A stretch of 64,000 nucleotides of DNA from Staphylococcus argensis (lineage in GTDB: Bacteria > Bacillota > Bacilli > Staphylococcales > Staphylococcaceae): positions 23,633 through 87,632 of the forward strand of contig NZ_PPPX01000001.1 in NCBI RefSeq assembly GCF_002902305.1, written 5' to 3'. The stretch's first letter is position 1; each line of letters begins with the position of its first letter. Below, piece after piece: positions 1 to 11,112 of this stretch. The notes under the pieces were generated by a model, which did not search any database, was not told the DNA's origin, and was given only the letters and a program-made list of their open reading frames with translations. Position numbers and translations under genes: made by a program.

Positions 1-2
1 GC

Positions 3-248
3 GGTGCAGCAGGTGGCGGCGACGCTGCAGAAGAAAAAACAGAATTTGATGTTGAATTAACTTCTGCTGGTTCTTCTAAGATCAAAGTTGTTAAAGCTGT
101 TAAAGAAGCAACTGGCTTAGGATTAAAAGACGCTAAAGAATTAGTAGACGGCGCTCCTAAAGTAATCAAAGAAGCTTTACCTAAAGAAGAAGCTGAAAAA
201 CTTAAAGAACAATTAGAAGAAGTAGGTGCTTCAGTAGAATTAAAATAA
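3..248 (+). CDS. rplL: 50S ribosomal protein L7/L12, C-terminal part
   Basis: The window opens inside this gene, so only about the last 81 codons are present. The readable part starts in the Gly/Ala-rich hinge ([11 protein letters not shown]). It continues into the conserved C-terminal domain, with [20 protein letters not shown] and the ending VGASVELK. This domain contacts elongation factors at the ribosomal stalk, which fits the nearby fusA and tuf genes. A strong intrinsic terminator lies about 150 bases downstream. Confidence 0.97.
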   Translation, partial: GAAGGGDAAEEKTEFDVELTSAGSSKIKVVKAVKEATGLGLKDAKELVDGAPKVIKEALPKEEAEKLKEQLEEVGASVELK

Positions 249-399
249 TTCTGCTGCCCTTACGTCTTCGAAATCTCCTAAGAGATTTTAAATACGTCTT
301 AACAGAATTCGCAGAGTGCAGGCAAGGAATGCTTGCAAGCTGAGTAGTTCTACTCAATCTGAAACAAGAATATTTCTAGTCTGACACTTTGAGAAATGA

Positions 400-429
400 A
401 AACCCCGTTATTGAGATAACGGGGTTTTG
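400..429 (+). terminator. Intrinsic terminator after rplL
   Basis: Perfect 11-bp stem AACCCCGTTAT / ATAACGGGGTT with a 4-base loop, followed by Ts. It separates the L10/L7-L12 unit from the methyltransferase and rpoBC. The 150 bases between rplL and this stem also hold a short AAATCTC/GAGATTT hairpin near 272. Confidence 0.93.
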
Positions 430-473
430 TATTATTAGTAAACACTTGAGAAAGTACTAAAAGAGGTGCAACC

Positions 474-1082
474 ATGAGCCATTATTATGATGAACGTCCT
501 GATGTGAAGAGCGACATCACTCATTTTACCTATACTTATAAACACTACAGTCTAAAGCTAGCAACGGATTCTGGCGTCTTCTCGAAAGGGAAGATCGATT
601 TCGGATCAGATCTGCTCGTCCGCACGTTTTTGAAAGATCATACACCTGGTCCGACGAAACGTATCGTAGATGTGGGGTGTGGCTATGGACCTATCGGGTT
701 GATGTTTGCACAAGTCGCGCCACATGATTTAGTCACGCTCGTCGATGTGAATCAGCGTGCGCTTGAACTCACGAAGAAGAATGCACAGGCTAACCAACTT
801 GATAACGTAACCATACATTATAGTGATGGGCTTGCAGATATTGCTGATGAAAGCCAAGACTATGTCGTGACGAATCCGCCTATCCGTGCAGGTAAGTCGG
901 TGGTCCATCGCATTCTCGAAGATGCGTTTCGTACGCTAGTGACAGATGGGGCATTATTTGTCGTGATTCAGAAGAAACAAGGAATGGCATCCGCTAAGAA
1001 GAAGATGGAAGCTGTATTTGGCAACGTCGAAGTACTTGACAAAAGCAAGGGTTATTATATATTAAAGAGCTCAAAAGGTTGA
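474..1082 (+). CDS. Class I SAM-dependent methyltransferase (RsmC/YbxB-like)
   Basis: 202 residues with a Rossmann-fold methyltransferase core. Motif I is VDVGCGYGPIGL (residues about 65-76), the acidic end of strand 2 is LVDVN, and motif IV is TNPPIRAG (about 133-140). The NPP[YFI] signature marks N6-adenine or N2-guanine methylation, and RsmC-like proteins of this size modify 16S rRNA guanines. The gene sits between rplL and rpoB, the position of ybxB in Bacillus subtilis and its staphylococcal counterparts. The SD AGAGGTG precedes ATG at 474. The exact rRNA target is not shown by the sequence. Confidence 0.85.
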   Translation: MSHYYDERPDVKSDITHFTYTYKHYSLKLATDSGVFSKGKIDFGSDLLVRTFLKDHTPGPTKRIVDVGCGYGPIGLMFAQVAPHDLVTLVDVNQRALELTKKNAQANQLDNVTIHYSDGLADIADESQDYVVTNPPIRAGKSVVHRILEDAFRTLVTDGALFVVIQKKQGMASAKKKMEAVFGNVEVLDKSKGYYILKSSKG

Positions 1083-1287
1083 TTTAGACGCCTTGTTCTG
1101 ATATAGTTATAGAATGTTAAAATTTATGTTCAATAAGTGTGTACTTTTACGTATAAAATAACAAAGTAAATTGCTAATAGGTTCAACAGAAAATGGTGTC
1201 ATCAGAAATGCTACCGTTTTCTTTTTGTCTAATCATGTTAGCAAAGATATTGAACGTGGACACACAATTTTTGAGGGGTGAATCTGT

Positions 1288-4200
1288 TTGGCAGGTCAAT
1301 TTGTCCAATATGGAAGACATCGTAAACGTAGAAACTACGCAAGAATATCAGAGGTACTCGAACTACCTAACTTAATCGAAATCCAAACGAAATCTTATGA
1401 TTGGTTCTTACAAGAAGGGTTACTTGAAATGTTCCGCGACATTTCACCAATCGAAGACTTTACAGGTAATCTATCTCTCGAATTCGTAGATTATCGTCTT
1501 GGAGAACCTAAATACAATTTAGAAGAATCTAAGAACCGTGATGCAACATATGCCGCACCTCTTCGTGTTAAAGTGCGCTTGATTATCAAAGAAACAGGCG
1601 AAGTGAAAGAGCAAGAAGTCTTCATGGGTGACTTCCCATTAATGACAGATACAGGTACGTTTATCATCAACGGTGCTGAACGTGTTATCGTATCTCAACT
1701 TGTTCGTTCACCATCTGTTTACTTTAATGAGAAGATTGATAAGAATGGACGCACAAACTACGATGCGACAATCATTCCTAACCGTGGTGCTTGGTTAGAG
1801 TATGAAACAGACGCGAAAGATGTCGTATACGTGCGTATCGACAGAACGAGAAAGCTTCCATTGACAGTACTATTACGTGCTATTGGTTTCTCATCCGACC
1901 AAGAAATTATCGATTTACTTGGCGATAGTGAATACTTACGTAACACTTTAGAGAAAGATGGTACTGAGAACACAGACCAAGCGTTACTCGAAATTTATGA
2001 ACGTTTACGCCCAGGTGAACCACCTACAGTTGAAAATGCTAAGAGTCTTCTTTACTCACGTTTCTTCGATCCGAAACGTTATGACTTAGCAAGCGTAGGA
2101 CGTTATAAAGCTAACAAGAAATTACATTTAAAACACCGTTTATTTAATCAAAAATTAGCAGAACCTATCGTAGATACTGAATCTGGCGAAATCGTAGCAG
2201 AAGAAGGCACTGTCGTAGATCGTCGTAAATTAGAAGAAATTATGGACGTTCTTGAATCTAACGCGAACAGTGAAGTTTACGATTTAGAAGATAGTATCGT
2301 AGATGAACCAGTAGAAATTCAATCTATCAAAGTCTACGTACCTAATGACGAAGAAGGTCGTACTACAACATTGATCGGTAATGCGTTCCCTGATGCAGAA
2401 GTGAAATGCATTACACCAGCTGACATCATTTCATCAATGTCATACTTCTTCAACTTATTAAATGGTATTGGTTTCACTGACGATATCGACCACTTAGGTA
2501 ACCGTCGTCTACGTTCAGTAGGTGAATTACTACAGAACCAATTCCGTATCGGTTTATCAAGAATGGAACGTGTTGTACGTGAAAGAATGTCAATCCAAGA
2601 TACAGATTCAATCACTCCACAACAACTCATCAACATTCGTCCAGTGATTGCATCTATCAAAGAATTCTTTGGTAGCTCTCAATTATCACAATTCATGGAC
2701 CAAGCCAACCCATTAGCTGAGTTGACGCATAAACGTCGTCTTTCTGCTTTAGGACCTGGTGGTTTAACTCGTGAACGTGCACAAATGGAAGTACGTGACG
2801 TACACTATTCTCACTATGGTCGTATGTGTCCAATCGAGACACCAGAGGGACCAAACATCGGTTTGATCAACTCATTATCCAGCTATGCACGTGTGAATGA
2901 GTTTGGTTTCATTGAAACACCATACCGTAAAGTAGATATTGAAAAGAATGCGATTACTGATCAAATCGACTACCTTACTGCTGATGAAGAAGATAGCTAT
3001 GTAGTGGCACAAGCGAACTCACGTACAGACGAAGAAGGTCGCTTCTTAGACGATGAAGTTGTTTGTCGTTTCCGCGGTAACAACACTGTTATGGCGAAAG
3101 AAAAAATGGACTACATGGACGTATCTCCTAAACAAGTTGTTTCAGCAGCTACAGCATGTATCCCATTCTTAGAGAACGACGACTCTAACCGTGCATTAAT
3201 GGGTGCGAACATGCAACGTCAAGCGGTACCATTGATGAACCCTGAATCACCATTTGTTGGTACAGGTATGGAACACGTTGCTGCGCGTGACTCTGGTGCT
3301 GCAGTTATCGCAAGACACAGAGGTCGTGTAGAACATGTTGAATCTAACCAAGTTCTTGTTCGTCGTTTAATCGAAGAAGACGGTCAAGAATACGAAGGCG
3401 AAGTAGACCGCTATCCATTAGCGAAATTTAAACGTTCAAACTCAGGTACTTGTTATAACCAACGTCCAATTATCTCTACTGGAGATATCGTAGACAAAGG
3501 TGAAATCTTAGCTGACGGTCCATCTATGGAACTCGGTGAAATGGCGCTTGGACGTAACGTCGTTGTAGGTTTCATGACTTGGGACGGTTATAACTACGAG
3601 GACGCCGTAATCATGAGTGAACGTTTAGTTAAAGATGACGTTTACACTTCTATCCACATTGAGGAATATGAATCTGAAGCACGCGATACGAAACTCGGAC
3701 CCGAAGAGATCACTCGTGACATTCCAAACGTTTCAGAGAATGCACTTAAGAATCTCGACGAACGCGGTATCGTTTATGTTGGTGCAGAAGTTAAAGACGG
3801 AGATATCTTAGTAGGTAAAGTAACGCCTAAAGGTGTGACTGAACTTACTGCCGAAGAGCGTTTATTACACGCTATCTTTGGTGAGAAAGCACGTGAAGTT
3901 CGCGATACTTCATTACGTGTACCACACGGTGCAGGCGGTATCGTGTTAGATGTTAAAGTCTTTAACCGCGAAGAAGGAGATGACACATTATCTCCAGGTG
4001 TTAACCAACTCGTACGTGTTTATATCGTTCAGAAACGTAAGATTCACGTAGGTGACAAGATGTGTGGTCGTCACGGTAACAAAGGTGTTATTTCTAAGAT
4101 TGTTCCTGAAGAAGATATGCCTTACTTACCTGATGGTCGTCCTATTGACATCATGTTAAACCCACTCGGTGTACCATCACGTATGAATATCGGACAAGTA

Positions 4201-4833
4201 TTAGAGCTGCACTTAGGTATGGCTGCTAAGAACTTAGGTATTCACGTTGCTTCACCAGTATTTGATGGTGCGAACGACGATGACGTATGGTCAACAATCG
4301 AAGAAGCAGGTATGGCACGTGACGGTAAGACAGTGCTTTACGACGGTCGTACAGGTGAACCGTTCGACAACCGTATCTCTGTCGGGGTTATGTACATGCT
4401 TAAACTTGCTCACATGGTAGACGACAAACTCCATGCTCGTTCTACTGGACCTTACTCACTCGTTACGCAACAACCACTCGGTGGTAAAGCTCAATTCGGT
4501 GGTCAACGCTTTGGTGAAATGGAGGTATGGGCACTTGAAGCATACGGTGCTGCTTATACACTCCAAGAAATCTTAACTTACAAATCAGATGACACAGTAG
4601 GCCGTGTTAAAACGTACGAGTCTATTGTAAAAGGTGAGAACATCACTAAACCAAGCGTTCCTGAATCATTCCGCGTATTGATGAAAGAATTACAAAGTTT
4701 AGGTCTTGATGTTAAGATTATGGATGAACAGAATAATGAAATCGACATGCATGACAACGAAGATGAAGAAGTTGCTGAACGCAAAGTCGATTTACAACAA
4801 AAATCTGCTCCAGAATCTCAAAAACCTGATTAA
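1288..4833 (+). CDS. rpoB: DNA-directed RNA polymerase subunit beta
   Basis: 1181 residues, full length for a staphylococcal beta subunit. It starts at TTG 1288, read as (M)[20 protein letters not shown], after the SD GAGGGGTG. Hallmarks are the rifampicin cluster (residues about 462-490, [20 protein letters not shown]) in wild-type form, [17 protein letters not shown], and the C-terminal [20 protein letters not shown] that clamps with RpoC. It forms the catalytic core with RpoC. The tail is charged and ends in SQKPD. rpoC follows after a structured 180-base gap, so the pair is probably co-transcribed. Confidence 0.99.
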   Translation: MAGQFVQYGRHRKRRNYARISEVLELPNLIEIQTKSYDWFLQEGLLEMFRDISPIEDFTGNLSLEFVDYRLGEPKYNLEESKNRDATYAAPLRVKVRLIIKETGEVKEQEVFMGDFPLMTDTGTFIINGAERVIVSQLVRSPSVYFNEKIDKNGRTNYDATIIPNRGAWLEYETDAKDVVYVRIDRTRKLPLTVLLRAIGFSSDQEIIDLLGDSEYLRNTLEKDGTENTDQALLEIYERLRPGEPPTVENAKSLLYSRFFDPKRYDLASVGRYKANKKLHLKHRLFNQKLAEPIVDTESGEIVAEEGTVVDRRKLEEIMDVLESNANSEVYDLEDSIVDEPVEIQSIKVYVPNDEEGRTTTLIGNAFPDAEVKCITPADIISSMSYFFNLLNGIGFTDDIDHLGNRRLRSVGELLQNQFRIGLSRMERVVRERMSIQDTDSITPQQLINIRPVIASIKEFFGSSQLSQFMDQANPLAELTHKRRLSALGPGGLTRERAQMEVRDVHYSHYGRMCPIETPEGPNIGLINSLSSYARVNEFGFIETPYRKVDIEKNAITDQIDYLTADEEDSYVVAQANSRTDEEGRFLDDEVVCRFRGNNTVMAKEKMDYMDVSPKQVVSAATACIPFLENDDSNRALMGANMQRQAVPLMNPESPFVGTGMEHVAARDSGAAVIARHRGRVEHVESNQVLVRRLIEEDGQEYEGEVDRYPLAKFKRSNSGTCYNQRPIISTGDIVDKGEILADGPSMELGEMALGRNVVVGFMTWDGYNYEDAVIMSERLVKDDVYTSIHIEEYESEARDTKLGPEEITRDIPNVSENALKNLDERGIVYVGAEVKDGDILVGKVTPKGVTELTAEERLLHAIFGEKAREVRDTSLRVPHGAGGIVLDVKVFNREEGDDTLSPGVNQLVRVYIVQKRKIHVGDKMCGRHGNKGVISKIVPEEDMPYLPDGRPIDIMLNPLGVPSRMNIGQVLELHLGMAAKNLGIHVASPVFDGANDDDVWSTIEEAGMARDGKTVLYDGRTGEPFDNRISVGVMYMLKLAHMVDDKLHARSTGPYSLVTQQPLGGKAQFGGQRFGEMEVWALEAYGAAYTLQEILTYKSDDTVGRVKTYESIVKGENITKPSVPESFRVLMKELQSLGLDVKIMDEQNNEIDMHDNEDEEVAERKVDLQQKSAPESQKPD

Positions 4834-4880
4834 TTGTCACTTAAATAAGTTAAAGCAAGCTTCATTAACTAACCCATTTA

Positions 4881-4929
4881 CGTTAGAGATGGCAAGACTG
4901 ATGTAACTCCATCACTTGCTGCTCTAACG
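4881..4929 (+). other. Hairpin in the rpoB-rpoC spacer
   Basis: CGTTAGAGATGGCAAG pairs with CTTGCTGCTCTAACG across a loop of about 18 bases. There is no U-tract, so it does not look like a normal terminator. An RNase cleavage or attenuation structure between rpoB and rpoC is an inference. Confidence 0.5.
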
Positions 4930-5013
4930 CATAAGGTTAGAAATGTATGCTCCGAGATAAATGAGGAATCAATCAATTTGCACAGCTAATCTATATTGAA
5001 GGAGGTAGGCTCC

Positions 5014-8000
5014 TTGATTGATGTAAATAATTTCCATTACATGAAAATAGGACTTGCTTCACCTGAAAAGATTCGTTCTTGGTCATTCGGTGAAGTCAAA
5101 AAGCCAGAAACAATTAACTATCGTACTTTAAAACCAGAAAAAGATGGTCTATTCTGTGAGCGAATCTTCGGACCTACGAAAGACTGGGAATGTAGTTGTG
5201 GTAAGTACAAACGTGTACGCTACAAAGGTATGGTATGTGACCGCTGTGGTGTAGAAGTAACGAAATCTAAAGTTCGTCGTGAAAGAATGGGTCACATTGA
5301 ACTTGCAGCACCTGTATCACATATTTGGTACTTCAAAGGTATCCCAAGTCGCATGGGTCTATTATTAGATATGTCTCCACGTGCGCTTGAAGAAGTCATC
5401 TACTTTGCTTCTTACGTGGTAGTAGATCCAGGCCCAACTGGTTTAGAGAAGAAATCATTGCTCTCTGAGGCGGAGTACAGAGAATACTACGATAAATATC
5501 CAGGTCAATTCGTTGCGAAGATGGGTGCTGAAGGTATCCAAGATCTTCTTGACGAAATTGATTTAGACGGTGAACTTAAAGCGTTACGTGACGAGTTAGA
5601 ATCAGCTACAGGTCAACGTTTAACTCGTGCGATCAAACGTCTTGAAGTCGTTGAATCATTCAGAAACTCAGGTAATAATCCTGCATGGATGATCTTAGAT
5701 GTGCTTCCAATTATCCCACCTGAAATTCGTCCAATGGTTCAATTAGATGGTGGTCGTTTCGCAACAAGTGACTTGAACGATTTATATCGTCGTGTCATCA
5801 ACCGTAACAACCGTTTGAAACGCCTATTAGACTTAGGTGCGCCTGGCATTATCGTTCAGAACGAGAAACGTATGTTACAAGAAGCTGTCGACGCGCTCAT
5901 CGATAATGGTCGTCGTGGTCGTCCAGTAACTGGTCCAGGTAACCGTCCATTGAAATCACTTTCTCATATGCTTAAAGGTAAGCAAGGACGTTTCCGTCAG
6001 AACTTGCTCGGTAAACGTGTAGACTACTCAGGTCGTTCTGTTATCGCAGTAGGACCAAGTCTTAAGATGTATCAATGTGGTCTACCGAAAGAAATGGCGC
6101 TTGAACTCTTCAAACCATTCGTGATGAAAGAGCTTGTTCAACGCGAAATCGCAACAAATATTAAAAATGCTAAAAGTAAAATTGAACGCATGGATGATGA
6201 AGTATGGGATGTACTTGAAGACGTTATCAAAGAACACCCAGTGCTCTTAAACCGTGCGCCAACATTACACAGACTAGGTATCCAAGCGTTCGAACCTACA
6301 TTAGTTGAAGGTCGTGCGATCCGTCTTCACCCACTCGCAACTACAGCTTATAACGCTGACTTCGACGGTGACCAAATGGCGGTTCACGTTCCATTATCTA
6401 AAGAAGCACAAGCCGAAGCACGTATGCTCATGCTTGCTGCTCAGAACATCCTAAACCCTAAAGATGGTAAACCAGTTGTTACACCATCTCAAGACATGGT
6501 ATTAGGTAACTATTACATTACGTTAGAACGTAAAGAAGCAGTGAATACAGGTCAAATCTTTAATGACGCTAATGAAGTACTTAAAGCTTATGCTAACGGT
6601 TATGTACATCTACATTCACGTATCGGTGTACACGCTAGCTCATTCAACAACCCAACATTCACTGAAGAACAGAATAGAAAGATCTTAACTACAACAGTAG
6701 GTAAGATTATCTTTAACGAAATCATTCCAGATTCATTTGCCTACATTAACGAACCAAGTCAAGAGAACCTCGAAGTACGTACACCAGATAAATACTTCGT
6801 AGATCCAGCTCAACTTGGCGAAGGCGGATTGAAAGAATACTTCGATGATAAAGAACTCGTTGAACCATTCAACAAGAGCTTCTTAGGTAACATCATCGCT
6901 GAAGTCTTCAATCGTTTCAGCATCACAGATACTTCTATGATGCTTGACCGTATGAAAGACCTCGGTTTCAAATTCTCTTCTAAAGCAGGTATTACTGTCG
7001 GTGTATCTGACATCGTGGTACTTCCTGACAAACAAGTGATCTTAGACGAAAGTGAAGCATTAGTTGAACGTGTGACTAAGCAATACAACCGTGGTTTAAT
7101 TACTGAAGATGAACGTTATAACGCCGTAGTCGAAATTTGGACAAATGCCAAAGACAAGATCCAAGGCGAATTGATGCAATCACTTGAAAAAACAAACCCT
7201 ATCTTCATGATGAGTGATTCTGGTGCCCGTGGTAACGCATCTAACTTCACTCAGCTTGCAGGTATGCGTGGTCTGATGGCAGCACCATCTGGTAAGATCA
7301 TCGAATTACCTATCACGTCATCATTCCGTGAAGGTTTAACCGTATTAGAATACTTCATTTCTACACACGGTGCGCGTAAAGGTCTTGCCGATACAGCGCT
7401 TAAGACTGCCGACTCAGGTTACCTCACTCGTCGTCTCGTTGACGTTGCTCAAGACGTTATCGTGCGCGAAGAAGATTGTGGTACTGACCGTGGTCTCCTC
7501 GTTTCAGATATCAAAGAAGGTACTGAAATGATTGAACCATTCGTTGAACGTATTGAAGGACGTTATTCTAAAGAAACAGTTCGTCATCCAGAAACGGATG
7601 AAATCTTAGTTCACCCTGACGAACTCATCACTTCTGATTTAGCTAAGAAGATTGTTGATGCAGGTATCACTGAAATGTACATCCGCTCAGCATTCACTTG
7701 TAATACACGCCACGGTGTATGTGAACGTTGTTATGGTAAAAACCTTGCAACAGGTGAAAAAGTTGAAGTCGGAGAAGCAGTGGGTACAATCGCTGCACAA
7801 TCCATCGGTGAACCAGGTACACAGCTTACAATGCGTACATTCCACACTGGTGGGGTAGCAGGTAGTGACATCACTCAAGGTTTACCTCGTATCCAAGAGA
7901 TCTTCGAAGCGCGTAATCCTAAAGGTCAAGCTGTGATTACAGAAATCGAAGGTGTCGTTGAAGAAATTAAACTTGCGAAAGACCGTCAACAAGAAATCGT

Positions 8001-8637
8001 GATCAAAGGTGCTAACGAAACAAGAAGCTATCTCGCTTCAGGTACTTCAAGATTGAAAGTTGAAGAAGGTCAAGAAGTAGCTCGTGGTGAAGTATTAACA
8101 GAAGGTTCTATCGAGCCTAAACACTACCTCTCCGTAGCAGGTCTTAACGCTACTGAAAGCTACTTACTTAAAGAAGTTCAAAAAGTTTATCGTATGCAAG
8201 GTGTTGAAATCGACGACAAACACGTTGAAGTTATGGTACGTCAAATGTTACGTAAAGTTCGTATTATCGAAGCAGGTGACACAGGATTATTACCAGGCTC
8301 ACTTGTCGACATTCACAACTTTACTGACGCAAACCGTGCAGCATTCCAAGAACGTAAACGTCCAGCAACAGCTAAACCAGTACTTCTCGGTATTACGAAA
8401 GCATCTCTTGAAACTGAAAGCTTCTTATCAGCAGCTTCATTCCAAGAAACAACTCGTGTACTTACAGATGCGGCAATCAAAGGTAAACGTGATAACTTAC
8501 TCGGCTTGAAAGAGAACGTTATCATCGGTAAATTGATTCCAGCTGGTACAGGTATGAGACGTTACAGTGACGTTCATTACGATAAGACTTTATCTGAAGC
8601 TGACATGACAAGTGAAGATGTTCAATTCACTGAATAA
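5014..8637 (+). CDS. rpoC: DNA-directed RNA polymerase subunit beta'
   Basis: 1207 residues when started at TTG 5014, giving (M)[22 protein letters not shown], the usual staphylococcal N-terminus. The SD AAGGAGGT at 4999-5006 lies in the right place, so the longer frame from 4996 runs through the SD and is rejected. The N-terminal zinc ribbon CSCG...CDRCG is at about residues 60-79, and the catalytic NADFDGD that binds Mg2+ is near 447-453. A second zinc cluster (CGTDRG...[11 protein letters not shown]) spans about 822-908. The C-terminus is acidic ([13 protein letters not shown]). A strong terminator follows. Confidence 0.99.
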   Translation: MIDVNNFHYMKIGLASPEKIRSWSFGEVKKPETINYRTLKPEKDGLFCERIFGPTKDWECSCGKYKRVRYKGMVCDRCGVEVTKSKVRRERMGHIELAAPVSHIWYFKGIPSRMGLLLDMSPRALEEVIYFASYVVVDPGPTGLEKKSLLSEAEYREYYDKYPGQFVAKMGAEGIQDLLDEIDLDGELKALRDELESATGQRLTRAIKRLEVVESFRNSGNNPAWMILDVLPIIPPEIRPMVQLDGGRFATSDLNDLYRRVINRNNRLKRLLDLGAPGIIVQNEKRMLQEAVDALIDNGRRGRPVTGPGNRPLKSLSHMLKGKQGRFRQNLLGKRVDYSGRSVIAVGPSLKMYQCGLPKEMALELFKPFVMKELVQREIATNIKNAKSKIERMDDEVWDVLEDVIKEHPVLLNRAPTLHRLGIQAFEPTLVEGRAIRLHPLATTAYNADFDGDQMAVHVPLSKEAQAEARMLMLAAQNILNPKDGKPVVTPSQDMVLGNYYITLERKEAVNTGQIFNDANEVLKAYANGYVHLHSRIGVHASSFNNPTFTEEQNRKILTTTVGKIIFNEIIPDSFAYINEPSQENLEVRTPDKYFVDPAQLGEGGLKEYFDDKELVEPFNKSFLGNIIAEVFNRFSITDTSMMLDRMKDLGFKFSSKAGITVGVSDIVVLPDKQVILDESEALVERVTKQYNRGLITEDERYNAVVEIWTNAKDKIQGELMQSLEKTNPIFMMSDSGARGNASNFTQLAGMRGLMAAPSGKIIELPITSSFREGLTVLEYFISTHGARKGLADTALKTADSGYLTRRLVDVAQDVIVREEDCGTDRGLLVSDIKEGTEMIEPFVERIEGRYSKETVRHPETDEILVHPDELITSDLAKKIVDAGITEMYIRSAFTCNTRHGVCERCYGKNLATGEKVEVGEAVGTIAAQSIGEPGTQLTMRTFHTGGVAGSDITQGLPRIQEIFEARNPKGQAVITEIEGVVEEIKLAKDRQQEIVIKGANETRSYLASGTSRLKVEEGQEVARGEVLTEGSIEPKHYLSVAGLNATESYLLKEVQKVYRMQGVEIDDKHVEVMVRQMLRKVRIIEAGDTGLLPGSLVDIHNFTDANRAAFQERKRPATAKPVLLGITKASLETESFLSAASFQETTRVLTDAAIKGKRDNLLGLKENVIIGKLIPAGTGMRRYSDVHYDKTLSEADMTSEDVQFTE

Positions 8638-8647
8638 GATATAAGAC

Positions 8648-8682
8648 AAAGCAGCAGCCCGTAGATGGGTTGCTGCTTTTTT
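8648..8682 (+). terminator. Intrinsic terminator after rpoC
   Basis: AAAGCAGCAGCCC / GGGTTGCTGCTTTTTT with a 6-base loop ends the rpoBC transcript. Confidence 0.93.
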
Positions 8683-8711
8683 ACATTCAAGAAGATTTGC
8701 GTATATATGAG

Positions 8712-8747
8712 AAAAGCGAAAGGCCTCAATTTCGAACCTTTCGCTTT
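8712..8747 (-). terminator. Terminator of the minus-strand HAD gene
   Basis: AAAAGCGAAAGG / ACCTTTCGCTTT inverted repeat with a 12-base loop just past the HAD stop codon. Its A/T-flanked arms suit termination from the minus strand. Confidence 0.75.
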
Positions 8748-8761
8748 CATCACTTTTAATA

Positions 8762-9409
8762 CTATTTAATTTCTGTCAGTAAATCGTTCACATTATGGAT
8801 GATAAATGTAGGATTTTGACTCATCAATTCACGAGAAGAGTGTGAGCCCCAAGTTACGGCACAAGAAGCAATATCTGCAGCTTTAGCCATTTGAATGTCA
8901 AAGATAGCATCGCCGATATAAATTGTTTTCATCTTATTCAACTGATGTGCACGAGCGATATAGTTCACACCTTCTGGATCAGGCTTATAATTATCCACCT
9001 TGTCTGAACCTACTACTTCTGTGAAATAGTCTTTAATACCTAATATCGTTAAGTTTCGATCAATCACTTCGCTATGTTTACTAGATACCATAAACATTTT
9101 AATACCTTGATTACGTAATTTGATTAAGATCTCTTCGATGCCTGGGAATAGCGTCAAATATTTATTTTCCACATTTTTGTATTCTGCTCTGAAATCTTCT
9201 ATGAGTTGAGAGAGTGCTTCTTCACTTAATTGTTGTTCGCTCATTTCTGGAAAGCTTTTTTCGATAGGAATACCCATGTAGTGTTGAATCGTCGTCTTAC
9301 TAGGAATGTTGAGGTTATGCTTCTTAAAAGCATGTTGCGTAGCGATAACACCGCATTGACTTGAGTCAGCGATCGTTCCGTCGAAGTCGAAAATGTAGTT
9401 TTTATACAT
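8762..9409 (-). CDS. HAD-superfamily hydrolase (phosphoglycolate phosphatase-like)
   Basis: 215 residues from MYKNYIFDFDGTIADSS. HAD motif I DFDGT carries the nucleophile Asp near residue 8. Motif II is the Ser in FMVSSKH, motif III is the Lys in NYKPDPEG, and motif IV is IGDAIFD. The cap domain lies between motifs I and II (type C1), as in PGP/PpaX-like phosphatases. The start at 9409 follows an AAGGAG-type SD. An in-frame extension to 9472 lacks an SD and is not used. It is a single gene, opposite to its neighbours, with its own terminator. The substrate is unknown. Confidence 0.85.
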   Translation of the reverse strand: MYKNYIFDFDGTIADSSQCGVIATQHAFKKHNLNIPSKTTIQHYMGIPIEKSFPEMSEQQLSEEALSQLIEDFRAEYKNVENKYLTLFPGIEEILIKLRNQGIKMFMVSSKHSEVIDRNLTILGIKDYFTEVVGSDKVDNYKPDPEGVNYIARAHQLNKMKTIYIGDAIFDIQMAKAADIASCAVTWGSHSSRELMSQNPTFIIHNVNDLLTEIK

Positions 9410-9608
9410 GATGATTAAATCTCCTTTTGCTGTTTGAATTAGTGTAACACAAACGTCTGTATTTGAGACCACTCATTTTAGGATATAAGAAAAGGAATTT
9501 GAGTAGTAGAAAATCGCTATAGGTGGTTTAATTTCGCAAACGTATTTGATAACATAAATGGAGTATGAGACAACGTAGCAACAAAGCCAATATAATTCAC
9601 TAATTGTA

Positions 9609-9637
9609 TTGACGGGACATCTAACTCATGTTATTAT
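9609..9637 (+). promoter_or_regulatory. Sigma-A promoter of the L7Ae-rpsL-rpsG-fusA unit
   Basis: TTGACG, a 17-base spacer, then TATTAT, about 40 bases before the L7Ae-like ATG. It is a near-consensus vegetative promoter and the best candidate for reading this ribosomal cluster after the HAD gene, which runs the other way. Confidence 0.75.
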
Positions 9638-9677
9638 TGTTAAGGTTGATGCAAGCAGAACTTTGGAGGATATGTAA

Positions 9678-9932
9678 ATGTCTAATGAAAAAGTTGCACG
9701 TTTTAACAAACAACGCTATGTTGTTGGTCTGAAACAAACGCTTAAAGCTTTGGACAAAGACCAAGTTACATCATTGATTATTGCGAAAGACGTCGAAGTT
9801 TATTTGTTGACGGACGTGTTGAACAGAATCAATCATAAAGCGATACCTATTGATTATTTCGAAAGCAAGCACGCTTTAGGATCAGAGGTAGGTATCAATG
9901 TAGATGCTACAGTCGTAGCGCTACTGAAGTGA
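9678..9932 (+). CDS. rplGB: Ribosomal L7Ae-like K-turn RNA-binding protein
   Basis: 84 residues ([20 protein letters not shown]). It matches the short YbxF/L7Ae family found between rpoC and rpsL in Firmicutes. The central stretch [18 protein letters not shown] and the end [18 protein letters not shown] fit the L7Ae fold. Members bind kink-turn RNA, and the B. subtilis protein associates with ribosomes. The SD TTGGAGGA is clear. It is probably the first gene of the rpsL operon. Confidence 0.9.
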   Translation: MSNEKVARFNKQRYVVGLKQTLKALDKDQVTSLIIAKDVEVYLLTDVLNRINHKAIPIDYFESKHALGSEVGINVDATVVALLK

Positions 9933-10026
9933 ATTAGTAAGCTGAGTCTTACTAAATTTTCTTTAACTCAAAAAATGAACCACCTGGATGTGTGGGATTA
10001 TAAAACAAGAGAGGAGGACACATTCA

Positions 10027-10452
10027 ATGCCAACTATTAACCAATTGGTGCGCAAACCAAGAAAAAGCAAATCTAAAGTATCAGATTCACCAGCATTGAA
10101 TAAAGGTTTCAACAGTAAAAAGAAAAGATTTACTGACTTAAACTCACCACAAAAACGTGGCGTTTGTACTCGTGTTGGTACTATGACACCTAAAAAACCA
10201 AACTCCGCGTTACGTAAATATACACGTGTGCGTTTATCTAACAATATCGAAGTTAACGCATACATCCCTGGTATCGGCCACAACTTACAAGAACACAGTG
10301 TTGTACTTGTACGTGGTGGACGTGTAAAAGACTTACCTGGTGTGCGTTACCATATCGTTCGTGGTGCACTTGATACTTCAGGTGTTGATGGACGTAGACA
10401 AGGACGTTCATTATACGGAACTAAGAAACCTAAAGACGAAAAGAAAAAATAA
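10027..10452 (+). CDS. rpsL: 30S ribosomal protein S12
   Basis: 141 residues from ATG 10027 ([15 protein letters not shown]), after the SD GAGGAGG. The longer frame from 9988 is ignored because it contains the SD. The streptomycin-relevant loop [15 protein letters not shown] keeps the sensitive Lys residues, and [16 protein letters not shown] is typical. The C-terminus has a few extra charged residues (KDEKKK) beyond the form I know from S. aureus. It acts in decoding at the A site. Confidence 0.98.
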   Translation: MPTINQLVRKPRKSKSKVSDSPALNKGFNSKKKRFTDLNSPQKRGVCTRVGTMTPKKPNSALRKYTRVRLSNNIEVNAYIPGIGHNLQEHSVVLVRGGRVKDLPGVRYHIVRGALDTSGVDGRRQGRSLYGTKKPKDEKKK

Positions 10453-10522
10453 GTTTAAGATTGCGTAAATCGTGATTATAAAAATGAAATTACGACTATA
10501 CTAGGAAGGGAGGATTCTCAAT

Positions 10523-10993
10523 ATGCCTCGTAAAGGTTCAGTACCAAAAAGAGACGTGTTACCAGATCCAATTCATAATTCTAAATTAGTTACTAAATTA
10601 ATTAACAAAATTATGTTAGATGGTAAACGCGGTACAGCACAAAAAATCTTATACTCTGCATTCGAAACAGTACAAGAACGTACTGGTCGTGATGCAATGG
10701 AAGTATTCGAAGAAGCTATCGACAATATCATGCCTGTATTAGAAGTTAAAGCTCGCCGTGTAGGTGGCTCTAACTACCAAGTACCAGTAGAAGTTCGCCC
10801 TGAGCGTCGTACTACATTAGGTTTACGTTGGTTAGTCAACTACGCTCGTCTTCGTGGTGAGAAAACGATGGAAGAGCGTTTAGCTAACGAAATCTTAGAT
10901 GCTGCTAACAACACAGGTGGCGCTGTTAAGAAACGTGAAGACGTTCATAAGATGGCTGAAGCCAACAAAGCATTTGCTCATTATCGTTGGTAA
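10523..10993 (+). CDS. rpsG: 30S ribosomal protein S7
   Basis: 156 residues, the standard bacterial length, starting [17 protein letters not shown] and ending [13 protein letters not shown]. It contains the family block [21 protein letters not shown]7 nucleates assembly of the 30S head by binding the 16S rRNA 3' major domain. The SD GGGAGGA precedes the ATG. It lies 70 bases after rpsL and 119 before fusA, within the conserved str operon. Confidence 0.98.
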   Translation: MPRKGSVPKRDVLPDPIHNSKLVTKLINKIMLDGKRGTAQKILYSAFETVQERTGRDAMEVFEEAIDNIMPVLEVKARRVGGSNYQVPVEVRPERRTTLGLRWLVNYARLRGEKTMEERLANEILDAANNTGGAVKKREDVHKMAEANKAFAHYRW

Positions 10994-11112
10994 GATAGTT
11001 AAATTGACCCTGAGCGACAGTTGCGAATACCACAAGTATATTCCTTCTTGTGCTTAGGGCATCGCCATATGGATAGTATTTATTCACAGTAATACTGGAA
11101 GGAGAAAAATAC

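Noticed and set aside
1193..1375. 60-codon ORF before and into rpoB
   Set aside because: Overlaps the rpoB start in another frame, has no SD, and its second half is a shadow of rpoB.
2334..2660. Minus-strand ORF of 108 codons inside rpoB
   Set aside because: Shadow of a highly conserved essential gene.
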